Positions 46,756 to 60,825 are shown, numbered from the stretch's first letter. The stretch: 64,000 nt of DNA from Azospirillum brasilense (GCF_022023855.1 NZ_CP059449.1:2650001-2714000), one strand, 5' to 3'. Numbers and translations are program-made. The notes: a model not told the origin generated them from the letters alone.

Positions 46756-48200
46756 CCGGCGAACAGCGAGGCCGCCGCCGCCGCCGCGTAGTTCAGGATC
46801 GGGGCCGGAACCACGAAGAACAGCAGCGTGAACAAGCCCGTGGCGATCAGGATGCCGGTCATCCCGTCGTCGCCGATCTTGTCGAACGCCTCCACCGGCT
46901 CATCGAAGTACATGATCTTGATGATGCGCAGGTAGTAGTAGGCGCCCACGACGCTGGTCAGAACGCCGATCACCGCCAGCGTGTAGAGCTGCGCCTCGAT
47001 GGCGGCGAGGAAGACGTAGAGCTTGCTGAAGAAGCCGGCCATCGGCGGGATGCCCGCCATGGAGAACATGAACACCGCCATCGCACCCGCCAGCAGCGGG
47101 TTGGTGCGCGACAGGCCGGCGAGGTCCTTGATCTCCTCGACCATGCGGCCCTGCTGCTTCATGCACAGGATGACAGCGAAGGTGCCGATGTTCATGACGA
47201 CGTAGACCGCCATGTAGATCAGAACGCCGCGCACGCCCTCCTGGGTGCCGGACGCGAGTCCGACCAGGGCGTAGCCGACGTGGCCGATGGAGCTGTAGGC
47301 CATGAGCCGCTTGATGTTGCTCTGGGTGATGGCCGCGAAGGCGCCGAGCGACATCGAGAGGATCGAGCTGACGATGATGATCTGCTGCCACTGGTGGGCC
47401 AGATGACCGAACGGCTCGATCAGCAGGCGGGTGAACAGCGCGATGGCGGCGACCTTCGGGGCGGCGGCGAAGAAGGCCGTGACCGGAGTCGGCGCGCCCT
47501 CGTAGACGTCCGGCGTCCACATGTGGAACGGAACGGCGGAAATCTTGAAGGCCAGGCCGGCGGCGACGAAGACCAGACCGATGATGACGCCCACCGACGG
47601 ATGCGCGCCACCGGCGAACAGGGCGGCGATCTTGTCGAAGGAGGTCGTGCCGGCGAAGCCGTAGACCATCGAGGCGCCGTACAGCAGCATGCCCGAGGAG
47701 AGCGAGCCGAGCACGAAGTACTTCAGACCCGCTTCGGAGGACTTGGCGCTGTCGCGGCGGAAGGCGGCGATGACGTAGAGCGCAAGGCTCTGCGTCTCCA
47801 GCCCGACATAGAGCGAGATGAGGTCGTTGGCCGACACCATCATCAACATGCCGAGCGTGGCGAAGAGCATCAGCACCGGAAACTCGAACCGGGCCATCTT
47901 CTCGCGCTCGTTGAAGCCGAGCGCGAGGAGAACGGACAGCGAGGCGGCGACGAGGATCAACACCTTCATGAAGACGCCGAAGGCGTCCATCACGAAGAGG
48001 CCGTTGAAGGTGACGACCCGGCCGGTGCCGTAGCCCATAGTCAATATGGCGGCCAGCAGCAGCGCCACCATCGTCATGTAGCCGATGGGGCGCGTGAAGC
48101 CGTCGCCGCGGAACACGCCGATCAGCAGCAGGGCCATGCCGGCGCAGGCGAGGAAGATTTCCGGCAGGGCCGGCCAGATGTCGGGAAACACAGCGGTCAT
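46752..48200 (-). CDS. nuoN: NADH-quinone oxidoreductase subunit N
   Basis: The product has 482 residues, one of three antiporter-like proton-pumping subunits, with about 14 transmembrane helices. It carries [17 protein letters not shown] with the key Glu, [18 protein letters not shown] and [18 protein letters not shown] with helix-7 type residues. It ends the nuo gene row and overlaps birA. Confidence 0.96.
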   Translation of the reverse strand: MTAVFPDIWPALPEIFLACAGMALLLIGVFRGDGFTRPIGYMTMVALLLAAILTMGYGTGRVVTFNGLFVMDAFGVFMKVLILVAASLSVLLALGFNEREKMARFEFPVLMLFATLGMLMMVSANDLISLYVGLETQSLALYVIAAFRRDSAKSSEAGLKYFVLGSLSSGMLLYGASMVYGFAGTTSFDKIAALFAGGAHPSVGVIIGLVFVAAGLAFKISAVPFHMWTPDVYEGAPTPVTAFFAAAPKVAAIALFTRLLIEPFGHLAHQWQQIIIVSSILSMSLGAFAAITQSNIKRLMAYSSIGHVGYALVGLASGTQEGVRGVLIYMAVYVVMNIGTFAVILCMKQQGRMVEEIKDLAGLSRTNPLLAGAMAVFMFSMAGIPPMAGFFSKLYVFLAAIEAQLYTLAVIGVLTSVVGAYYYLRIIKIMYFDEPVEAFDKIGDDGMTGILIATGLFTLLFFVVPAPILNYAAAAAASLFAG

Positions 48201-48210
48201 GTCGGAACCT

Positions 48211-49737
48211 CTAGCGCGCGGCGACGGAGACGTCGGCCCCGCCCTGAGCGGCGGCCAGCTTGGTCTGGTAGGTCTGGATCAGCTGCCCGACCGACGCCGA
48301 AGTGACGTTCAGGAAGCTGTTCGGGTAGACGCCCATCCACAGCACCACGACGATCAGCGGCAGGAAGATGGCAACCTCGCGGGTGTTCAGGTCGAACATC
48401 GCGCGGACGTCCGCCTTGACCAGCTTGCCGTACACGACGCGGCGGAACAGCCACAGCGCGTAGGCCGGGCCCAGGATCAGGCCGGTGGCGGCCAGGAAGG
48501 CGACCCAGGTGTTGTCGCGGAAGGCGCCGAGCAGGACCAGGAACTCGCCGACGAAACCGGAGGTGCCCGGCAGGCCGACCGAGGCCATGGTCATGAACAG
48601 GAAGACCACCGCGTACTTCGGCATGTTCTTCACCAGACCGCCGTAGCGGGCGATCTCGCGGGTGTGCAGCCGATCATAGACCACCCCGACGCAGAGGAAG
48701 AGCGCGCCCGAGACGATGCCGTGCGACAGCATCGTGAAGATCGAGCCCTCGATGCCCTGCTGGTTCAGCGCGAACATGCCGATGGTGACGAAGCCCATGT
48801 GGGCGACGGACGAGTAGGCGATCAGCTTCTTCATGTCCTCCTGCGCCAGGGCGACGAGGGAGGTGTAGATCACCGCGACGATCGACAGGGCGTAGACCAT
48901 CGGGGCGAAATACTCGGTCGCCTCGGGCAGCATCGGGATGTTGAAGCGCAGGAAGCCGTAGCCGCCCATCTTCAGCAGAACACCGGCCAGGATGACCGAC
49001 CCGGCGGTCGGCGCCTCGACGTGGGCGTCGGGGAGCCAGGTGTGCACCGGCCACATCGGCACCTTCACCGCGAAGGACGCGAAGAAGGCCAGCCACAGCC
49101 AGAGCTGCATGTTGCGCGGGAAATGGGTCGCCGTGATCGTCGGGATGTCCGTCGTGCCGGCCGCGAAGTACATGGCCAGGATGGCCAGCAGCATCAGGAC
49201 CGAGCCGAGCAGCGTGTAGAGGAAGAACTTGAACGCCGCGTAGACGCGCCGCGCACCGCCCCAGACACCGATGATCAGGAACATCGGGATCAGCACGCCC
49301 TCGAAGAACATGTAGAAGAGGACGAAATCCAGCGCGCAGAACATCCCCACCATGAGGGTTTCCAGCACGAGGAAGGCGATCATGTATTCCTTCACCCGGG
49401 TCTGCACCGCCTCCCAGGAGGAGAGGATGCAGAGCGGCATCAGGAAGGTGGAGAGGATGACGAACAGCATTGAAATGCCGTCCACGCCCATGTGGTAGGA
49501 GATCCCGAACTCGGGAATCCACGCCGCCTTCTCCACGAGCTGATAGCCCGGGTTGCGCGGGTCGAAGTTGAACCAGATGAACAGCGACAGGACGAAGGTG
49601 ATGACCGTCGTCCAGAGCGCGACGTAACGGACGTTCCGAACCACATCCGGTGTGTTGCCCCTGCAGAAGAGCAGGATCAGCGCCACACCGGCCAGCGGCA
49701 GGAAGGTCGTGAACGACAGGAGCGGCCAGCTAGCCAT
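48211..49737 (-). CDS. nuoM: NADH-quinone oxidoreductase subunit M
   Basis: The product has 508 residues and about 14 helices. The key Glu of the first channel lies in [21 protein letters not shown], Lys residues in [40 protein letters not shown], and [14 protein letters not shown] is typical. It lies ten bases upstream of nuoN on the same strand. Confidence 0.96.
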   Translation of the reverse strand: MASWPLLSFTTFLPLAGVALILLFCRGNTPDVVRNVRYVALWTTVITFVLSLFIWFNFDPRNPGYQLVEKAAWIPEFGISYHMGVDGISMLFVILSTFLMPLCILSSWEAVQTRVKEYMIAFLVLETLMVGMFCALDFVLFYMFFEGVLIPMFLIIGVWGGARRVYAAFKFFLYTLLGSVLMLLAILAMYFAAGTTDIPTITATHFPRNMQLWLWLAFFASFAVKVPMWPVHTWLPDAHVEAPTAGSVILAGVLLKMGGYGFLRFNIPMLPEATEYFAPMVYALSIVAVIYTSLVALAQEDMKKLIAYSSVAHMGFVTIGMFALNQQGIEGSIFTMLSHGIVSGALFLCVGVVYDRLHTREIARYGGLVKNMPKYAVVFLFMTMASVGLPGTSGFVGEFLVLLGAFRDNTWVAFLAATGLILGPAYALWLFRRVVYGKLVKADVRAMFDLNTREVAIFLPLIVVVLWMGVYPNSFLNVTSASVGQLIQTYQTKLAAAQGGADVSVAAR

Positions 49738-49761
49738 TGTTCTTGTTCCCCTTCAAACCGC

Positions 49762-51849
49762 TCAACCGAACACCGAGAGCCAGGCGACCAGCAGCACCAC
49801 ACCGATCACCATCGCGAAGGCGTAGTGATAGACGTAGCCTGACTGGAGGCGGCTGGCGCGCGCCGCGACGTCGCGGGTGGCGGCGGCGATACCGTCCGGA
49901 CCGACACCGTCGATCACAGCGCCGTCGCCGGATTTCCACAGGCCGTAGCCCAGATACTTGGCCGAGCGCACGAACAGACGGTCGTACAGCTCATCGAAGT
50001 ACCACTTGTTGTACAGGAACTGGTGCACGCCACGGAACGTACCGGCGACCTTCTCCGGGAGGCCCGGCATCGCCATGTACATGATGTATGCGAGCGCGAT
50101 GCCGATCAGGCCGACGACCAGCGGAGCCAGCTTGACCCAGCCCGGGGTATGATGATGGGCCGCCTCGATGCTGTTGTTGTCTGCCAGCACCAGGATGGTC
50201 TTGCCCCAGAAATGCTCCATGCTGTGGCCGATGAACAGCTCGTGGAAGCCGAAGCCGGCGAACAGGGCGCCCAGCGCCAGGACGGCCAGCGGGATCAGCA
50301 TGACGATCGGCGACTCATGAGCGTGGTCGAAGACCGACTTCTCCATCCGCGGCTTGCCGTGGAAGGTCATGAACAGCAGGCGCCAGGAGTAGAAGGCGGT
50401 CAACAGGGCCGCGGCGATGCCGAGCGCGAAGGCGAACTTGCCGACCGGGCTGGCCGAGGCGAAGGCCGCCTCCAGGATCATGTCCTTGGAGTAGTAGCCG
50501 GCGAAGAAGGGCAGACCGGCCAGAGCGAGGTTGCCGATCCACATCACCGCATAGGTGAAGGGGATCTTCCGCCAGACGCCGCCCATGTTGCGCATGTCCT
50601 GCTCGTGGTGCAGGGCGTGGATCACCGAACCGGCGCCGAGGAACAGCAGCGCCTTGAAGAAGGCGTGCGTGAACAGGTGGAACATCGCCGCACCGTAGGC
50701 GGAGACGCCTGCGGCGAAGAACATGTAGCCGAGCTGGCTCATGGTCGAATAGGCGATGACGCGCTTGATGTCGAACTGGGTGAAACCGATGGTCGCCGCG
50801 ACAAAGGCCGTCAGGGCGCCGACCACGGCCACGATCTCGAGCGCCGTCGGGGCGTATTCGAAGACCGGGGACAGGCGGCAGACCATGAAGACACCGGCGG
50901 TCACCATGGTGGCCGCGTGGATGAGCGCCGACACCGGGGTCGGGCCTTCCATGGCATCCGGCAGCCAGGTGTGCAGGCCGAGCTGGGCCGACTTGCCCAT
51001 GGCGCCGATGAAGAGCAGCAGGCAGGTGACGGTCAGCGCGTCGAAGTTCCAGCTGAGGAAATGCAGCGTCTGGCCGGCCAGCTCCGGCGCCTTGGCGAAG
51101 ATCGCGTCGAACTGGACGGAACCCGTCAGCACGAAGATCGCGAAGATGCCGAGCACGAAGCCGAAGTCGCCGACACGGTTGACCAGGAAGGCCTTGATCG
51201 CCGCGTTGTTGGCCGAGGGCTTCTCGTACCAGAAATTGATGAGCAGGTAGGAGGCGAGACCCACGCCTTCCCAGCCGAAGAAGAGCTGCACGAGGTTGTC
51301 GGCCGTCACCAGCATCAGCATGGCGAAGGTGAACAGCGACAGATAGCCCATGAAGCGCGGCTTCTGCGGGTCCTCGGCCATGTAGCCGATGGAGTAGAGG
51401 TGGACCATCGACGACACGGTGTTGACCACCACCAGCATGACCGCGGTGAGCTGGTCGACGCGCAGCGCCCACGACACGTCCAGGCCACCGCTGCGCATCC
51501 AGCTCATCAGCTCGATCGTGCGGGGATGCCCGCCGACGGCGACGTCGAAGAACAGCACCCAGGACAGGATCGCGGAGAGCAGGACGGCACCGGTGGTGAC
51601 GAACTGCGCGGCGCGGTCGCCCACGGTGGGCGGCCCGGCGACGACATGATGGTCGTCGTGGCCGTCATCGTGATGCTCGTCGTGAGCGTGCGTGTCGTGC
51701 GCATGGGCATCGTGGCCATGACCGTGGTCATGCCCGTGATGATCGTGGCCGCCGGCGTGCGCCGGCTCCGCCTTCGGCCCGCCGAACAGGGCGATGGAAC
51801 CCGCGACGAGGAACGCCAGGAGCGGGAGGAATACGACAAGGACTTCCAT
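49762..51849 (-). CDS. nuoL: NADH-quinone oxidoreductase subunit L with His-rich insertion
   Basis: The product has 695 residues, the distal proton-pumping subunit with a long lateral helix at the C-terminus. [56 protein letters not shown] and [12 protein letters not shown] are well conserved. Between helix 1 and helix 2, residues 31-68 contain 17 His and about nine Asp/Glu-rich positions ([12 protein letters not shown] type), which is not part of the usual family core. The insertion could bind transition metals; that is inference. Confidence 0.96.
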   Translation of the reverse strand: MEVLVVFLPLLAFLVAGSIALFGGPKAEPAHAGGHDHHGHDHGHGHDAHAHDTHAHDEHHDDGHDDHHVVAGPPTVGDRAAQFVTTGAVLLSAILSWVLFFDVAVGGHPRTIELMSWMRSGGLDVSWALRVDQLTAVMLVVVNTVSSMVHLYSIGYMAEDPQKPRFMGYLSLFTFAMLMLVTADNLVQLFFGWEGVGLASYLLINFWYEKPSANNAAIKAFLVNRVGDFGFVLGIFAIFVLTGSVQFDAIFAKAPELAGQTLHFLSWNFDALTVTCLLLFIGAMGKSAQLGLHTWLPDAMEGPTPVSALIHAATMVTAGVFMVCRLSPVFEYAPTALEIVAVVGALTAFVAATIGFTQFDIKRVIAYSTMSQLGYMFFAAGVSAYGAAMFHLFTHAFFKALLFLGAGSVIHALHHEQDMRNMGGVWRKIPFTYAVMWIGNLALAGLPFFAGYYSKDMILEAAFASASPVGKFAFALGIAAALLTAFYSWRLLFMTFHGKPRMEKSVFDHAHESPIVMLIPLAVLALGALFAGFGFHELFIGHSMEHFWGKTILVLADNNSIEAAHHHTPGWVKLAPLVVGLIGIALAYIMYMAMPGLPEKVAGTFRGVHQFLYNKWYFDELYDRLFVRSAKYLGYGLWKSGDGAVIDGVGPDGIAAATRDVAARASRLQSGYVYHYAFAMVIGVVLLVAWLSVFG
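51646..51759 (-). repeat. His/Asp codon-rich low-complexity segment in nuoL
   Basis: Codons for residues 31-68 of NuoL encode 17 histidines and nine aspartates with glycine and alanine between. On the plus strand it appears as repeated ATG/GTG/TCG triplets. It is coding and in frame; it is not a CRISPR or satellite. Confidence 0.8.
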
Positions 51850-51858
51850 GGCGCTGCC

Positions 51859-52167
51859 TTAGCCCCTCATCAGATTGATGTCTTCGACCCGGATGGAGCC
51901 GCGGTTGCGGAAATACACCACCAGGATGGCGAGACCGATGGCCGCCTCGGCGGCGGCGACGGTCAGGATGATCATGGAGAAGACCTGCCCGACGAGATCG
52001 TTCAGGAAGACCGAGAACGACACCAGATTCAGGTTCACGGCGAGCAGCATCATCTCGATCGACATCAGGATGATGATGACGTTCTTCCGGTTGAGGAAGA
52101 TGCCGAGGACGCCGAGCGTGAAGATGATGGCCGAGACCGTCAGATAATGCCCGAGACCGATTTCCAT
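51859..52167 (-). CDS. nuoK: NADH-quinone oxidoreductase subunit K
   Basis: The product has 102 residues and three helices. [16 protein letters not shown] and [17 protein letters not shown] carry the two conserved membrane Glu residues. The start ATG at 52167 lies two bases from the nuoJ stop; the longer open frame to 52650 is an artefact. Confidence 0.96.
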   Translation of the reverse strand: MEIGLGHYLTVSAIIFTLGVLGIFLNRKNVIIILMSIEMMLLAVNLNLVSFSVFLNDLVGQVFSMIILTVAAAEAAIGLAILVVYFRNRGSIRVEDINLMRG

Positions 52168-52169
52168 GA

Positions 52170-52784
52170 TCACACGCCCTCCCCGGTCGGCACCTTGCGG
52201 ATGGCGACCACGTCCTCGCGCCGACGGGCGAGCTGGGAGCCGATGTTCTGCTTCCGGACACCCTCGCGCTGACGCAGGGTCAGGACGATGGCGCCGATCA
52301 TGGCGATCAGCAGCACGATGCCCGACGCCTGGAACAGATAGACGTAGTGGGTGTAGATCAGCTGGCCGAGCTGCTCGGTGTTGGTCGCTCCAGCCATTGC
52401 CGCGACCGGAGCCGATGCGGCCTTCTCCGCCGCCGGCGCGATGATCCAGCCGCCGAGCACGGCGGCCAGTTCGGCCAACAGGATGAGACCGATCAGCCCG
52501 CCGATCGGCAGGTATTGGAGCGCGCCCGCCCGCAGCTCGCGGAAGTTGATGTCGAGCATCATCACCACGAACAGGAACAGCACCGCGACCGCGCCCACAT
52601 AGACGATCACCAGGATCATCGCGATGAACTCGGCCCCGAGCAGCACGCACAGGCCGGCGGCCTGGAAAAAGGCCAGGACCAGATAAAGGACCGAATGAAC
52701 CGGATTCCGCGCCGAGATGACCATCACACCGGAGGCCACCAGCAGCGCGGCAAAGACGTAGAAGGCGATGCCTTGAACAATCAT
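52170..52784 (-). CDS. nuoJ: NADH-quinone oxidoreductase subunit J
   Basis: The product has 204 residues and five helices, with [24 protein letters not shown] and [23 protein letters not shown] (the pi-bulge helix 3 region) and a C-terminal cytoplasmic tail rich in Arg. It forms the membrane arm with NuoK and NuoA. Confidence 0.95.
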   Translation of the reverse strand: MIVQGIAFYVFAALLVASGVMVISARNPVHSVLYLVLAFFQAAGLCVLLGAEFIAMILVIVYVGAVAVLFLFVVMMLDINFRELRAGALQYLPIGGLIGLILLAELAAVLGGWIIAPAAEKAASAPVAAMAGATNTEQLGQLIYTHYVYLFQASGIVLLIAMIGAIVLTLRQREGVRKQNIGSQLARRREDVVAIRKVPTGEGV

Positions 52785-52820
52785 CGTTATCCCCGTTTCC
52801 GCTTACCGCACTGCAACGAC

Positions 52821-53309
52821 TTACCGGTACGGCGCCTCGGCCGCGAGGTTTTGGGCGATTTCCGCTTCCCAGCGGTCGCCGTTCGCCAGCAGCTTCTGCT
52901 TGTTGTAGAAAAGCTCTTCACGGTTCTCGGTGGAGAACTCGAAGTTCGGGCCCATCACGATGGCGTCCACCGGGCAAGCCTCCTGGCAATAGCCGCAGTA
53001 GATACACTTCGTCATGTCGATGTCATAGCGCGTGGTACGGCGGCTGCCGTCCTCACGCGGTTCGGCCTCGATGGTGATGGCCAGGGCCGGACACACCGCC
53101 TCGCACAGCTTGCAGGCGATGCAGCGCTCCTCGCCGCCGGGATACCGGCGCAGGACGTGCTCGCCGCGGAAGCGGGGGCTGATGGGGCCCTTTTCGAACG
53201 GGTAGTTCAGGGTCACCTTGGGCTTGAACATGTAGCGCAGGGTGAGCCCGAGGCCGCCCAACAGTTCGGTCAGGAACAGGCTGCGCGCCGCACGATCGAG
53301 GAACGCCAT
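52821..53309 (-). CDS. nuoI: NADH-quinone oxidoreductase subunit I
   Basis: The product has 162 residues and holds two [4Fe-4S] clusters (N6a, N6b) in [12 protein letters not shown] and [12 protein letters not shown]. The short N-terminal amphipathic region anchors it to the membrane arm. It passes electrons from NuoG to NuoB. Confidence 0.97.
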   Translation of the reverse strand: MAFLDRAARSLFLTELLGGLGLTLRYMFKPKVTLNYPFEKGPISPRFRGEHVLRRYPGGEERCIACKLCEAVCPALAITIEAEPREDGSRRTTRYDIDMTKCIYCGYCQEACPVDAIVMGPNFEFSTENREELFYNKQKLLANGDRWEAEIAQNLAAEAPYR

Positions 53310-53403
53310 GGCCTCTTCGTCTCCTTCCTAGCGGGCGCCCCGTTCCGGGTGACGCCCGCGCTTTCTCTTTGAAACTCGATCCGATGGTCCGTTCAGGCGC
53401 CGG

Positions 53404-54414
53404 TCACTTCGGCAGCCAGCCGAACGTCACCAGCACGCCGGCCGTCAGCACGACCCACAGCAGCGAGAACGGCAGGAACACCTTCCACCCCAGACGCATC
53501 AGCTGGTCGTAGCGGTAGCGCGGCATGGTCGCGCGGACCCACACATAGACGAACAGGCAGAAGGCGATCTTCAGGGCGAACCAGATCGGGCCGGGGATCC
53601 AGGTGAAGGGCGCGAACGGCAGCGGCGGCAGCCAGCCTCCCAGGAACAGGATGCTGGTCATCGCGCTCATCAGGATCATGTTGGCGTATTCGCCAAGGAA
53701 GAAGAGCGCGAAGGGAGCTGAGCTGTATTCCACCATGAAGCCGGCGACCAGCTCCGACTCGCCTTCCGGCAGGTCGAAGGGGGACCGGTTGGTTTCCGCC
53801 AGCGCCGAGATGAAGAAGATGACGAACATCGGCAGCAGCGGGATGGCGAACCAGATCGTCTCCTGCGCCTCCACGATCTTCGTCAGGTTCAGCGACCCGA
53901 CGCAGAGCAGGACGGAGATGATGACGAGGCCCATCGAGACCTCGTAGGACACCATCTGCGCCGCCGAGCGCAGCGCGCCGAGGAAGGCGTAGCGCGAGTT
54001 CGACGCCCATCCGGCCATCACGATGCCGTACACGCCCAGCGACGAGATCGCGAACAGGTACAGGATGCCGACGTTGATGTCGGCCAGCACCATGCCGTAG
54101 TCGAAGGGAATGACCGCCCAGGCGACCAGCGCCAGGAAGAAGGTCAGCATCGGCGCCAGGTAGAACACGAAGCGGTTCGCGCCGACCGGCAGGATCTGCT
54201 CCTTCGCGAACAGCTTCAGGCCGTCCGCGAAAGGCTGCAGAAGCCCGAACGGGCCGACGATGTTCGGACCCTGGCGGAGCTGCATGGCGCCCATGATCTT
54301 ACGTTCGGCGTAGGTCATGAAGGCCACGGCCACCAGGAGCGGCACGACGATCGCCAGGATCTTGAGGACGATGATGATCAGCGGCAGAAGGAAGCCGCTC
54401 CAGAACTCAGCCAT
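53404..54414 (-). CDS. nuoH: NADH-quinone oxidoreductase subunit H
   Basis: The product has 336 residues and eight helices. [33 protein letters not shown] and [29 protein letters not shown] (the acidic quinone-channel loop) are diagnostic. It lines the quinone tunnel with NuoB and NuoD. It overlaps nuoG by eight bases. Confidence 0.97.
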   Translation of the reverse strand: MAEFWSGFLLPLIIIVLKILAIVVPLLVAVAFMTYAERKIMGAMQLRQGPNIVGPFGLLQPFADGLKLFAKEQILPVGANRFVFYLAPMLTFFLALVAWAVIPFDYGMVLADINVGILYLFAISSLGVYGIVMAGWASNSRYAFLGALRSAAQMVSYEVSMGLVIISVLLCVGSLNLTKIVEAQETIWFAIPLLPMFVIFFISALAETNRSPFDLPEGESELVAGFMVEYSSAPFALFFLGEYANMILMSAMTSILFLGGWLPPLPFAPFTWIPGPIWFALKIAFCLFVYVWVRATMPRYRYDQLMRLGWKVFLPFSLLWVVLTAGVLVTFGWLPK

Positions 54415-56479
54415 GGGTACCGGTCCTCTCCTGAGCGCTCTCGGCGGGCTTCACGAACGTCTCGGCGCAACGAGCCATGGTCACCGAGGCGCGGCTGATC
54501 GGGTCGGTCATGTAGTAGTTCGCGACCGGCGACTGGAGCGGGGCCGCGTCGAGCGCGCCCTCCGCGCCGAACGGCGCCCAGGCGGCTGGCGTGACGGTGC
54601 CGACCGCCGCGAAGACCGGGTTGACCTCTGCCAGACGGCGACGGATCTGCGTCAGGCTGTCGTAGGGCAGCTTGTGGCCGAGCTGTTCCGACAGGGCACG
54701 CAGGATCTTCCAGTCCTCCCGCGCCTCGCCGGGCGGGAAGGTGGCGAGACGCGCCTGCTGCGGACGGCCTTCGGTGTTGACGTAGATGGCGTTCTTCTCG
54801 GTGTAGGCGGCACCCGGCAGGATGACGTCGGCGCGGTGGGCGCCCTTGTCGCCGTGGTGACCCTGGTAGACCACGAAGGCCTTGCCGAGAGCGGCGGTGT
54901 CGATCTCGTCGGCGCCCAGCAGGTACACCACGTCGATCTCGCCCTTCCCTGCCCCCTCGACGATGCCGGCGGTGCCGCGACCGCCCTCGCCCGGCAGGAA
55001 GCCGATGTCGAGGCCGCCGACGCGCGACGCCGCCGTGTGCAGCACGTTGAAGCCGTTCCAGCCGTCCTGAACCACGTTGAAGGTCTCGGCCAGCTTGCGC
55101 ACCGCGGCCTGGACGGCGGCGCCGTCCTTGCGGCGGAAGGCGCCGGCGCCGAGGATGACCATCGGGTTCTTGGCGCCGCGCAGCACGTCGGCGAAGGCGT
55201 GCGTACCGTCGACGAGCTGCTGCAGGGCATCGGTGCCCGTGCCGAGATGGCTGTACGGGTAGGTCAGCTCGCGGGCCTCGCCGATCACCGCGACCTTCAG
55301 GCCACCCATCAGGTAGCGCTTGCGGATGCGGGCGTTGACGATGGTGGCTTCCCAACGCGGATTGGTGCCGACGAGCAGGATGACATCCGCCCGCTCGATC
55401 CCGGCGATGCCGCTGTTGAACAGGTAGCCCGCGCGGGCCGACGTGTCGAACAGGGCGCCGTCCTGGCGGCAATCGATGTTGGCAGAGCCGAGGCCGGCCA
55501 TCAGCTCCTTGAGCGCCAGCATGGACTCCGTGTCGGCCAGATCGCCCGCGATGGCGGCGATGCGGTTGCCCGGAACACCCTTGACCTTGGCGGCGATGGC
55601 CTGGAAAGCCTCCGCCCAGGTCGCCGGCTGGAGCTTGCCGTCCTTGCGGACGTAGGGGCGGTCGAGACGCTGGCGCTTCAGCCCGTCATAGGCGAAGCGG
55701 GTCTTGTCGGCGATCCACTCCTCGTTGACGTCCTCGTTGACGCGCGGCAGGACGCGCATCACCTCGGGGCCGCGGGTGTCGACGCGGATGTTCGAGCCGA
55801 CCGCGTCCAGCACATCGACCGTCTCGGTCTTGCGCAGCTCCCACGGACGGGCCGTGAAGGCGTAGGGCTTGGACAGCAGGGCGCCCACCGGACAGACGTC
55901 GGCGAGGTTGCCCGACAACTCCGACCCGATGGCCTTCTCGACGAAGGTGGTGATCTCCATGTGCTCGCCGCGGTTCACCGCGCCGAGGTCCGGCACGCCG
56001 GCGATCTCGTTCACGAACCGGATGCAGCGCGTGCAGTGGATGCAGCGCGTCATCTCGGTCCGGATCAGCGGCCCCATGTACTTGTCCTGGACGGCGCGCT
56101 TGTTCTCGCCGTAGCGGCCACGGTCGAAGCCATAGGCCATCGCCTGGTCCTGGAGATCGCACTCGCCGCCCTGGTCGCAGATCGGACAGTCCAGCGGGTG
56201 GTTGATCAGCAGGAATTCCATGACGCCCTTGCGGGCCTTGTGCACGAGGTCGGTATTGGTCTTGACGACCATCCCGTCGCCGCAGGGCATGGCGCAGGCG
56301 GCCACCGGCTTCGGCGCACGCTCCATCTCCACGAGGCACATGCGGCAGTTCGCCGGCACGCTCAGACGCTCGTGGTAGCAGAAGCGCGGGATCTCGATGC
56401 CCAGCTGTTCGCAGGCCTGCAGGATCGAGGTGCCCGGCTCGACTTCGATCTCGATCCCGTCGATGGTGAGTTTCGGCAT
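54407..56479 (-). CDS. nuoG: NADH-quinone oxidoreductase subunit G
   Basis: The product has 690 residues. The N-terminal ferredoxin-like part carries the N1b, N4 and N5 cluster ligands ([43 protein letters not shown]), followed by a molybdopterin-oxidoreductase-like fold that has lost its cofactor. It is of the shorter alphaproteobacterial/mitochondrial type, without the extra N7 cluster region of E. coli as far as I can see. Confidence 0.96.
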   Translation of the reverse strand: MPKLTIDGIEIEVEPGTSILQACEQLGIEIPRFCYHERLSVPANCRMCLVEMERAPKPVAACAMPCGDGMVVKTNTDLVHKARKGVMEFLLINHPLDCPICDQGGECDLQDQAMAYGFDRGRYGENKRAVQDKYMGPLIRTEMTRCIHCTRCIRFVNEIAGVPDLGAVNRGEHMEITTFVEKAIGSELSGNLADVCPVGALLSKPYAFTARPWELRKTETVDVLDAVGSNIRVDTRGPEVMRVLPRVNEDVNEEWIADKTRFAYDGLKRQRLDRPYVRKDGKLQPATWAEAFQAIAAKVKGVPGNRIAAIAGDLADTESMLALKELMAGLGSANIDCRQDGALFDTSARAGYLFNSGIAGIERADVILLVGTNPRWEATIVNARIRKRYLMGGLKVAVIGEARELTYPYSHLGTGTDALQQLVDGTHAFADVLRGAKNPMVILGAGAFRRKDGAAVQAAVRKLAETFNVVQDGWNGFNVLHTAASRVGGLDIGFLPGEGGRGTAGIVEGAGKGEIDVVYLLGADEIDTAALGKAFVVYQGHHGDKGAHRADVILPGAAYTEKNAIYVNTEGRPQQARLATFPPGEAREDWKILRALSEQLGHKLPYDSLTQIRRRLAEVNPVFAAVGTVTPAAWAPFGAEGALDAAPLQSPVANYYMTDPISRASVTMARCAETFVKPAESAQERTGTHG

Positions 56480-56494
56480 TGGAAACCGGGCTCC

Positions 56495-57787
<1,293 letters not shown>

Positions 57788-57797
57788 CGCATCCCCC

Positions 57798-58415
57798 TCA
57801 ATCGGCCGTGGTGGTGAAGGCCTTCAGAGTCGTCGGGCCGCCCACCGGTTCGGAGGACTGCCGGCCGATCTGCGAGCCGTGCTTGGGGATCTCGCCGCCC
57901 TTGAGAGCGTCGATGATCTTTTCCATGTGTTCCGGGCTGACGTCTTCATAGTAGTCGTCGCCGATCTGGACCACCGGCGCGTTGACGCAGGCGCCCGAGC
58001 ACTCGACCTCGCGCAGCGTGAACTGGCCGTCCGCCGTGGTCTCGCCGACACCGATACCCAGCTTGCGCTCGCAGGTGTGCACGATGTCGTCCGACCCGCG
58101 CAGCCAGCACGGCGTGGTCGTGCAGACCTGGATGACGTGCTTACCGACCGGGGTCTTGTTGTACATCGTGTAGAAGGTCGCGACCTCGTACACGCGGATG
58201 CGCGGCATGCCGAGCAGGTCGGCGACGGCATCCATGGCGACGCGCGGCAGCCAGCCGTCGCTCTGGCGCTGGGCCAGATCGAGCAGCGGCATGCAGGCGC
58301 TGGCCTGCTTGCCTGCCGGGTACTTCGCGATGATGGCCTTCGCCCGTTCCAGATTTTCCGGAGTGAAGGCGAAGGAGGCCGGCTCCTTGGCCGGGTCGTG
58401 AGCCGGGGCGCTCAT
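57798..58415 (-). CDS. nuoE: NADH-quinone oxidoreductase subunit E
   Basis: The product has 205 residues of thioredoxin-like fold, with the [2Fe-2S] cluster N1a in [14 protein letters not shown] and [20 protein letters not shown]. The C-terminal extension after the fold is longer than in E. coli and typical of alphaproteobacteria. It overlaps nuoD by four bases. Confidence 0.96.
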   Translation of the reverse strand: MSAPAHDPAKEPASFAFTPENLERAKAIIAKYPAGKQASACMPLLDLAQRQSDGWLPRVAMDAVADLLGMPRIRVYEVATFYTMYNKTPVGKHVIQVCTTTPCWLRGSDDIVHTCERKLGIGVGETTADGQFTLREVECSGACVNAPVVQIGDDYYEDVSPEHMEKIIDALKGGEIPKHGSQIGRQSSEPVGGPTTLKAFTTTAD

Positions 58416-59632
58416 CGGTCAATTTCTCCGAACACGATGTCCATGGACGCGATGTTGGCCACCGCGTCGGCCAGCATGTGGCCCTTCGACATGAAGTCGA
58501 GGCCCTGCAGGTGGGCGAAGCCCGGCGCGCGGATCTTGCAGCGGTACGGCTTGTTCGTGCCGTCCGAGACCAGATACACGCCGAACTCGCCCTTCGGCGC
58601 CTCGATGGCGGTGTAGGTTTCGCCCGCCGGGACGTGGAAGCCCTCGGTGAAGAGCTTGAAGTGATGGATCAGCGCTTCCATCGACCGCTTCATCTCGCCG
58701 CGCGGCGGCGGGGAGACCTTGCGCTCCTCCGCGCGCACCGGGCCTTCGGGAAGCTCCTTCAGGCACTGGCGGATCATGCGGTTGGATTGGCGCATCTCCT
58801 CCATGCGGACGAGGTAACGCGCCCAGCAGTCGCCGGTCAGGCCGACCGGCACGTCGAAGTCCATGCGGTCGTAGACTTCGTAGGGCTGCGACTTGCGCAG
58901 GTCCCAGGCCACGCCCGAACCGCGCAGCATCGGGCCGGTGAAGCCCCAGTTGAACGCTTCTTCCTTGGTGACGACGCCGATGTCGACGGTCCGCTGCTTG
59001 AAAATGCGATTGTTCGTCAGCAGATTGTCAATGTCGTCAACAAACTTCGGGAACCGCTCCGTGAACTCCCAGATGTCGTCGGTCAGGCCGGCCGGCAGAT
59101 CCCAGGCGACGCCGCCGGGGCGGAAGTAGTTGGCATGCAGGCGCGCACCGCACACACGCTCGTAGAACTCCATGAGGATCTCGCGTTCCTCGAAGCCCCA
59201 CAGCGCCGGAGTGATCGCGCCGACGTCGAGCGCGCCGGTGGTGATCGACAGGATGTGGTTCAGGATGCGCGTGATCTCGGAGAAGAGAACGCGGATGTAC
59301 TGGGCGCGCAGCGGCGCCTTGATCTGCAGAAGGTTCTCGATGCCGAGCACATAGGCGTGCTCCATGCACATCGGGCTGACGTAATCGAGGCGATCGAAAT
59401 ACGGAACGGCCTGCAGGTAGGTCTTGTACTCGATCAGCTTCTCGGTGCCGCGGTGCAGCAGGCCGATGTGCGGGTCGCAACGTTCGACGACCTCGCCGTT
59501 CAGCTCCATCACCAGACGCAACACGCCGTGGGCCGCAGGGTGCTGCGGCCCGAAGTTCATGGTGTAGGGCTTGATCTGGGTCTTGCCGCCGGACTGGCCG
59601 GCGGAGGGGTGTGCGGACGTGGCGATGGTCAC
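58412..59632 (-). CDS. nuoD: NADH-quinone oxidoreductase subunit D
   Basis: The product has 406 residues from a GTG at 59632, overlapping nuoC by four bases. The 49-kDa-type subunit has [31 protein letters not shown] and DPCR-like C-terminal [11 protein letters not shown] motifs; His and Tyr of the quinone pocket are in the expected segments. It is separate from NuoC, unlike the fused E. coli protein. Confidence 0.97.
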   Translation of the reverse strand: MTIATSAHPSAGQSGGKTQIKPYTMNFGPQHPAAHGVLRLVMELNGEVVERCDPHIGLLHRGTEKLIEYKTYLQAVPYFDRLDYVSPMCMEHAYVLGIENLLQIKAPLRAQYIRVLFSEITRILNHILSITTGALDVGAITPALWGFEEREILMEFYERVCGARLHANYFRPGGVAWDLPAGLTDDIWEFTERFPKFVDDIDNLLTNNRIFKQRTVDIGVVTKEEAFNWGFTGPMLRGSGVAWDLRKSQPYEVYDRMDFDVPVGLTGDCWARYLVRMEEMRQSNRMIRQCLKELPEGPVRAEERKVSPPPRGEMKRSMEALIHHFKLFTEGFHVPAGETYTAIEAPKGEFGVYLVSDGTNKPYRCKIRAPGFAHLQGLDFMSKGHMLADAVANIASMDIVFGEIDR

Positions 59633-60258
59633 GGCTTGCTCCCGGTGTCAGGGGCCTGGGCCTTCTCGTCGCCGGGCAGCATCACGTTCGTCATGCCTTC
59701 CCAGGGCGACAGGAAGTCGAAGCTGCGGAAATCCTGCGTCAGGCGGACGGGTTCGTAGACGACGCGTTTCTGGTCCTCGTCGTAGCGGCACTCGACATAG
59801 CCCGTCATCGGGAAGTCTTTGCGCAACGGGTGACCTTCGAAACCGTAATCGGTCAGGATGCGGCGCAGGTCCGGATGGTCGGCGAAGAAGATCCCGAACA
59901 TGTCCCAGGTTTCACGCTCGAACCAGCCGGCCGCGTTGTACACCGGCACGGCGGAGGCCACCGGGGTGTCCTCGTCGGTGGTGACCTTCACGCGGAGGCG
60001 CCGATTGTGCTTGTAGCTCAAAAGGATGTAGACGACTTCGAAGCGTTCCTCCCGCTCCGGCCAATCCACAGCGGTGACGTCGAGCAGCTGCTCGAACGAG
60101 CAGGTCGGATCGTCACGCAGGAAGGTGAGCGACTTGATGAGCGAGGGCCGGCGGACGGTCACCATCAGCTCGCCAAGCTTCAGCTCGACCTTCAGGACGT
60201 CATCGCCGAGCGTCGCGGCGATATGGTCCCCAAGTTCCTTCAACGCCTGTTCGGACAT
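59629..60258 (-). CDS. nuoC: NADH-quinone oxidoreductase subunit C
   Basis: The product has 209 residues of the 30-kDa type. [20 protein letters not shown] and [37 protein letters not shown] are diagnostic. It is a structural subunit of the Q-module and lies 24 bases after the nuoB stop. Confidence 0.96.
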   Translation of the reverse strand: MSEQALKELGDHIAATLGDDVLKVELKLGELMVTVRRPSLIKSLTFLRDDPTCSFEQLLDVTAVDWPEREERFEVVYILLSYKHNRRLRVKVTTDEDTPVASAVPVYNAAGWFERETWDMFGIFFADHPDLRRILTDYGFEGHPLRKDFPMTGYVECRYDEDQKRVVYEPVRLTQDFRSFDFLSPWEGMTNVMLPGDEKAQAPDTGSKP

Positions 60259-60282
60259 GGCCAGGACCTGCCTTTTTCTTAT

Positions 60283-60825
60283 TCAGCGAGCGATGCGGTT
60301 GCCGCGCCGGATCTTCTTCTGGAGTTGCAGAATGCCGTAGACCAGCGCTTCCGCGGTCGGAGGACAGCCCGGCACGTAAATATCGACCGGAACGATCCGG
60401 TCGCAGCCGCGCACCACCGAGTAGGAGTAGTGATAGTAGCCGCCGCCGTTGGCGCAGGAGCCCATCGAGATCACCCAGCGCGGTTCCGGCATCTGGTCAT
60501 AGACCTTGCGCAGCGCGGGGGCCATCTTGTTGGTCAGCGTGCCGGCCACAATCATGCAGTCGGACTGGCGCGGGCTGGGGCGCGGAATGACGCCGAAACG
60601 GTCCAGGTCGTACCGGCTCATGTAGGCGTGGATCATCTCCACCGCGCAGCAGGCCAGACCGAAGGTCATCGGCCACAGGGAACCGGTGCGGGCCCAGGCG
60701 AGCACGTCCTCGTACTTCGCCGTGATGAAGCCCTTTTCCTGGATCTCCTCGGTGACCGCGCGGAGATAGGCGTCCTGTTCCGGTCCGGGCGGAATCGGCG
60801 CCAGCTTGGCAGCCTCTACTCCCAT
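60283..60825 (-). CDS. nuoB: NADH-quinone oxidoreductase subunit B
   Basis: The product has 180 residues and carries the terminal cluster N2, with the tandem cysteines in GLACCAVEM and further ligands in [10 protein letters not shown] and [11 protein letters not shown]. The ATG at 60825 is preceded by AGGAGC and overlaps the nuoA end by ten bases; an ATG at 60846 is less likely. Confidence 0.97.
   Translation of the reverse strand: MGVEAAKLAPIPPGPEQDAYLRAVTEEIQEKGFITAKYEDVLAWARTGSLWPMTFGLACCAVEMIHAYMSRYDLDRFGVIPRPSPRQSDCMIVAGTLTNKMAPALRKVYDQMPEPRWVISMGSCANGGGYYHYSYSVVRGCDRIVPVDIYVPGCPPTAEALVYGILQLQKKIRRGNRIAR

Noticed and set aside
51640..51765. Regular triplets that look like a repeat array
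   Set aside because: They are in-frame His/Asp codons of NuoL; spacing is irregular and there are no spacers, so it is not CRISPR or satellite DNA.
50023..52272. 749-codon plus-strand open frame over nuoL, nuoK and nuoJ
   Set aside because: Antisense to conserved nuo genes; its acidic, His/Gln-rich composition is typical of shadow frames.
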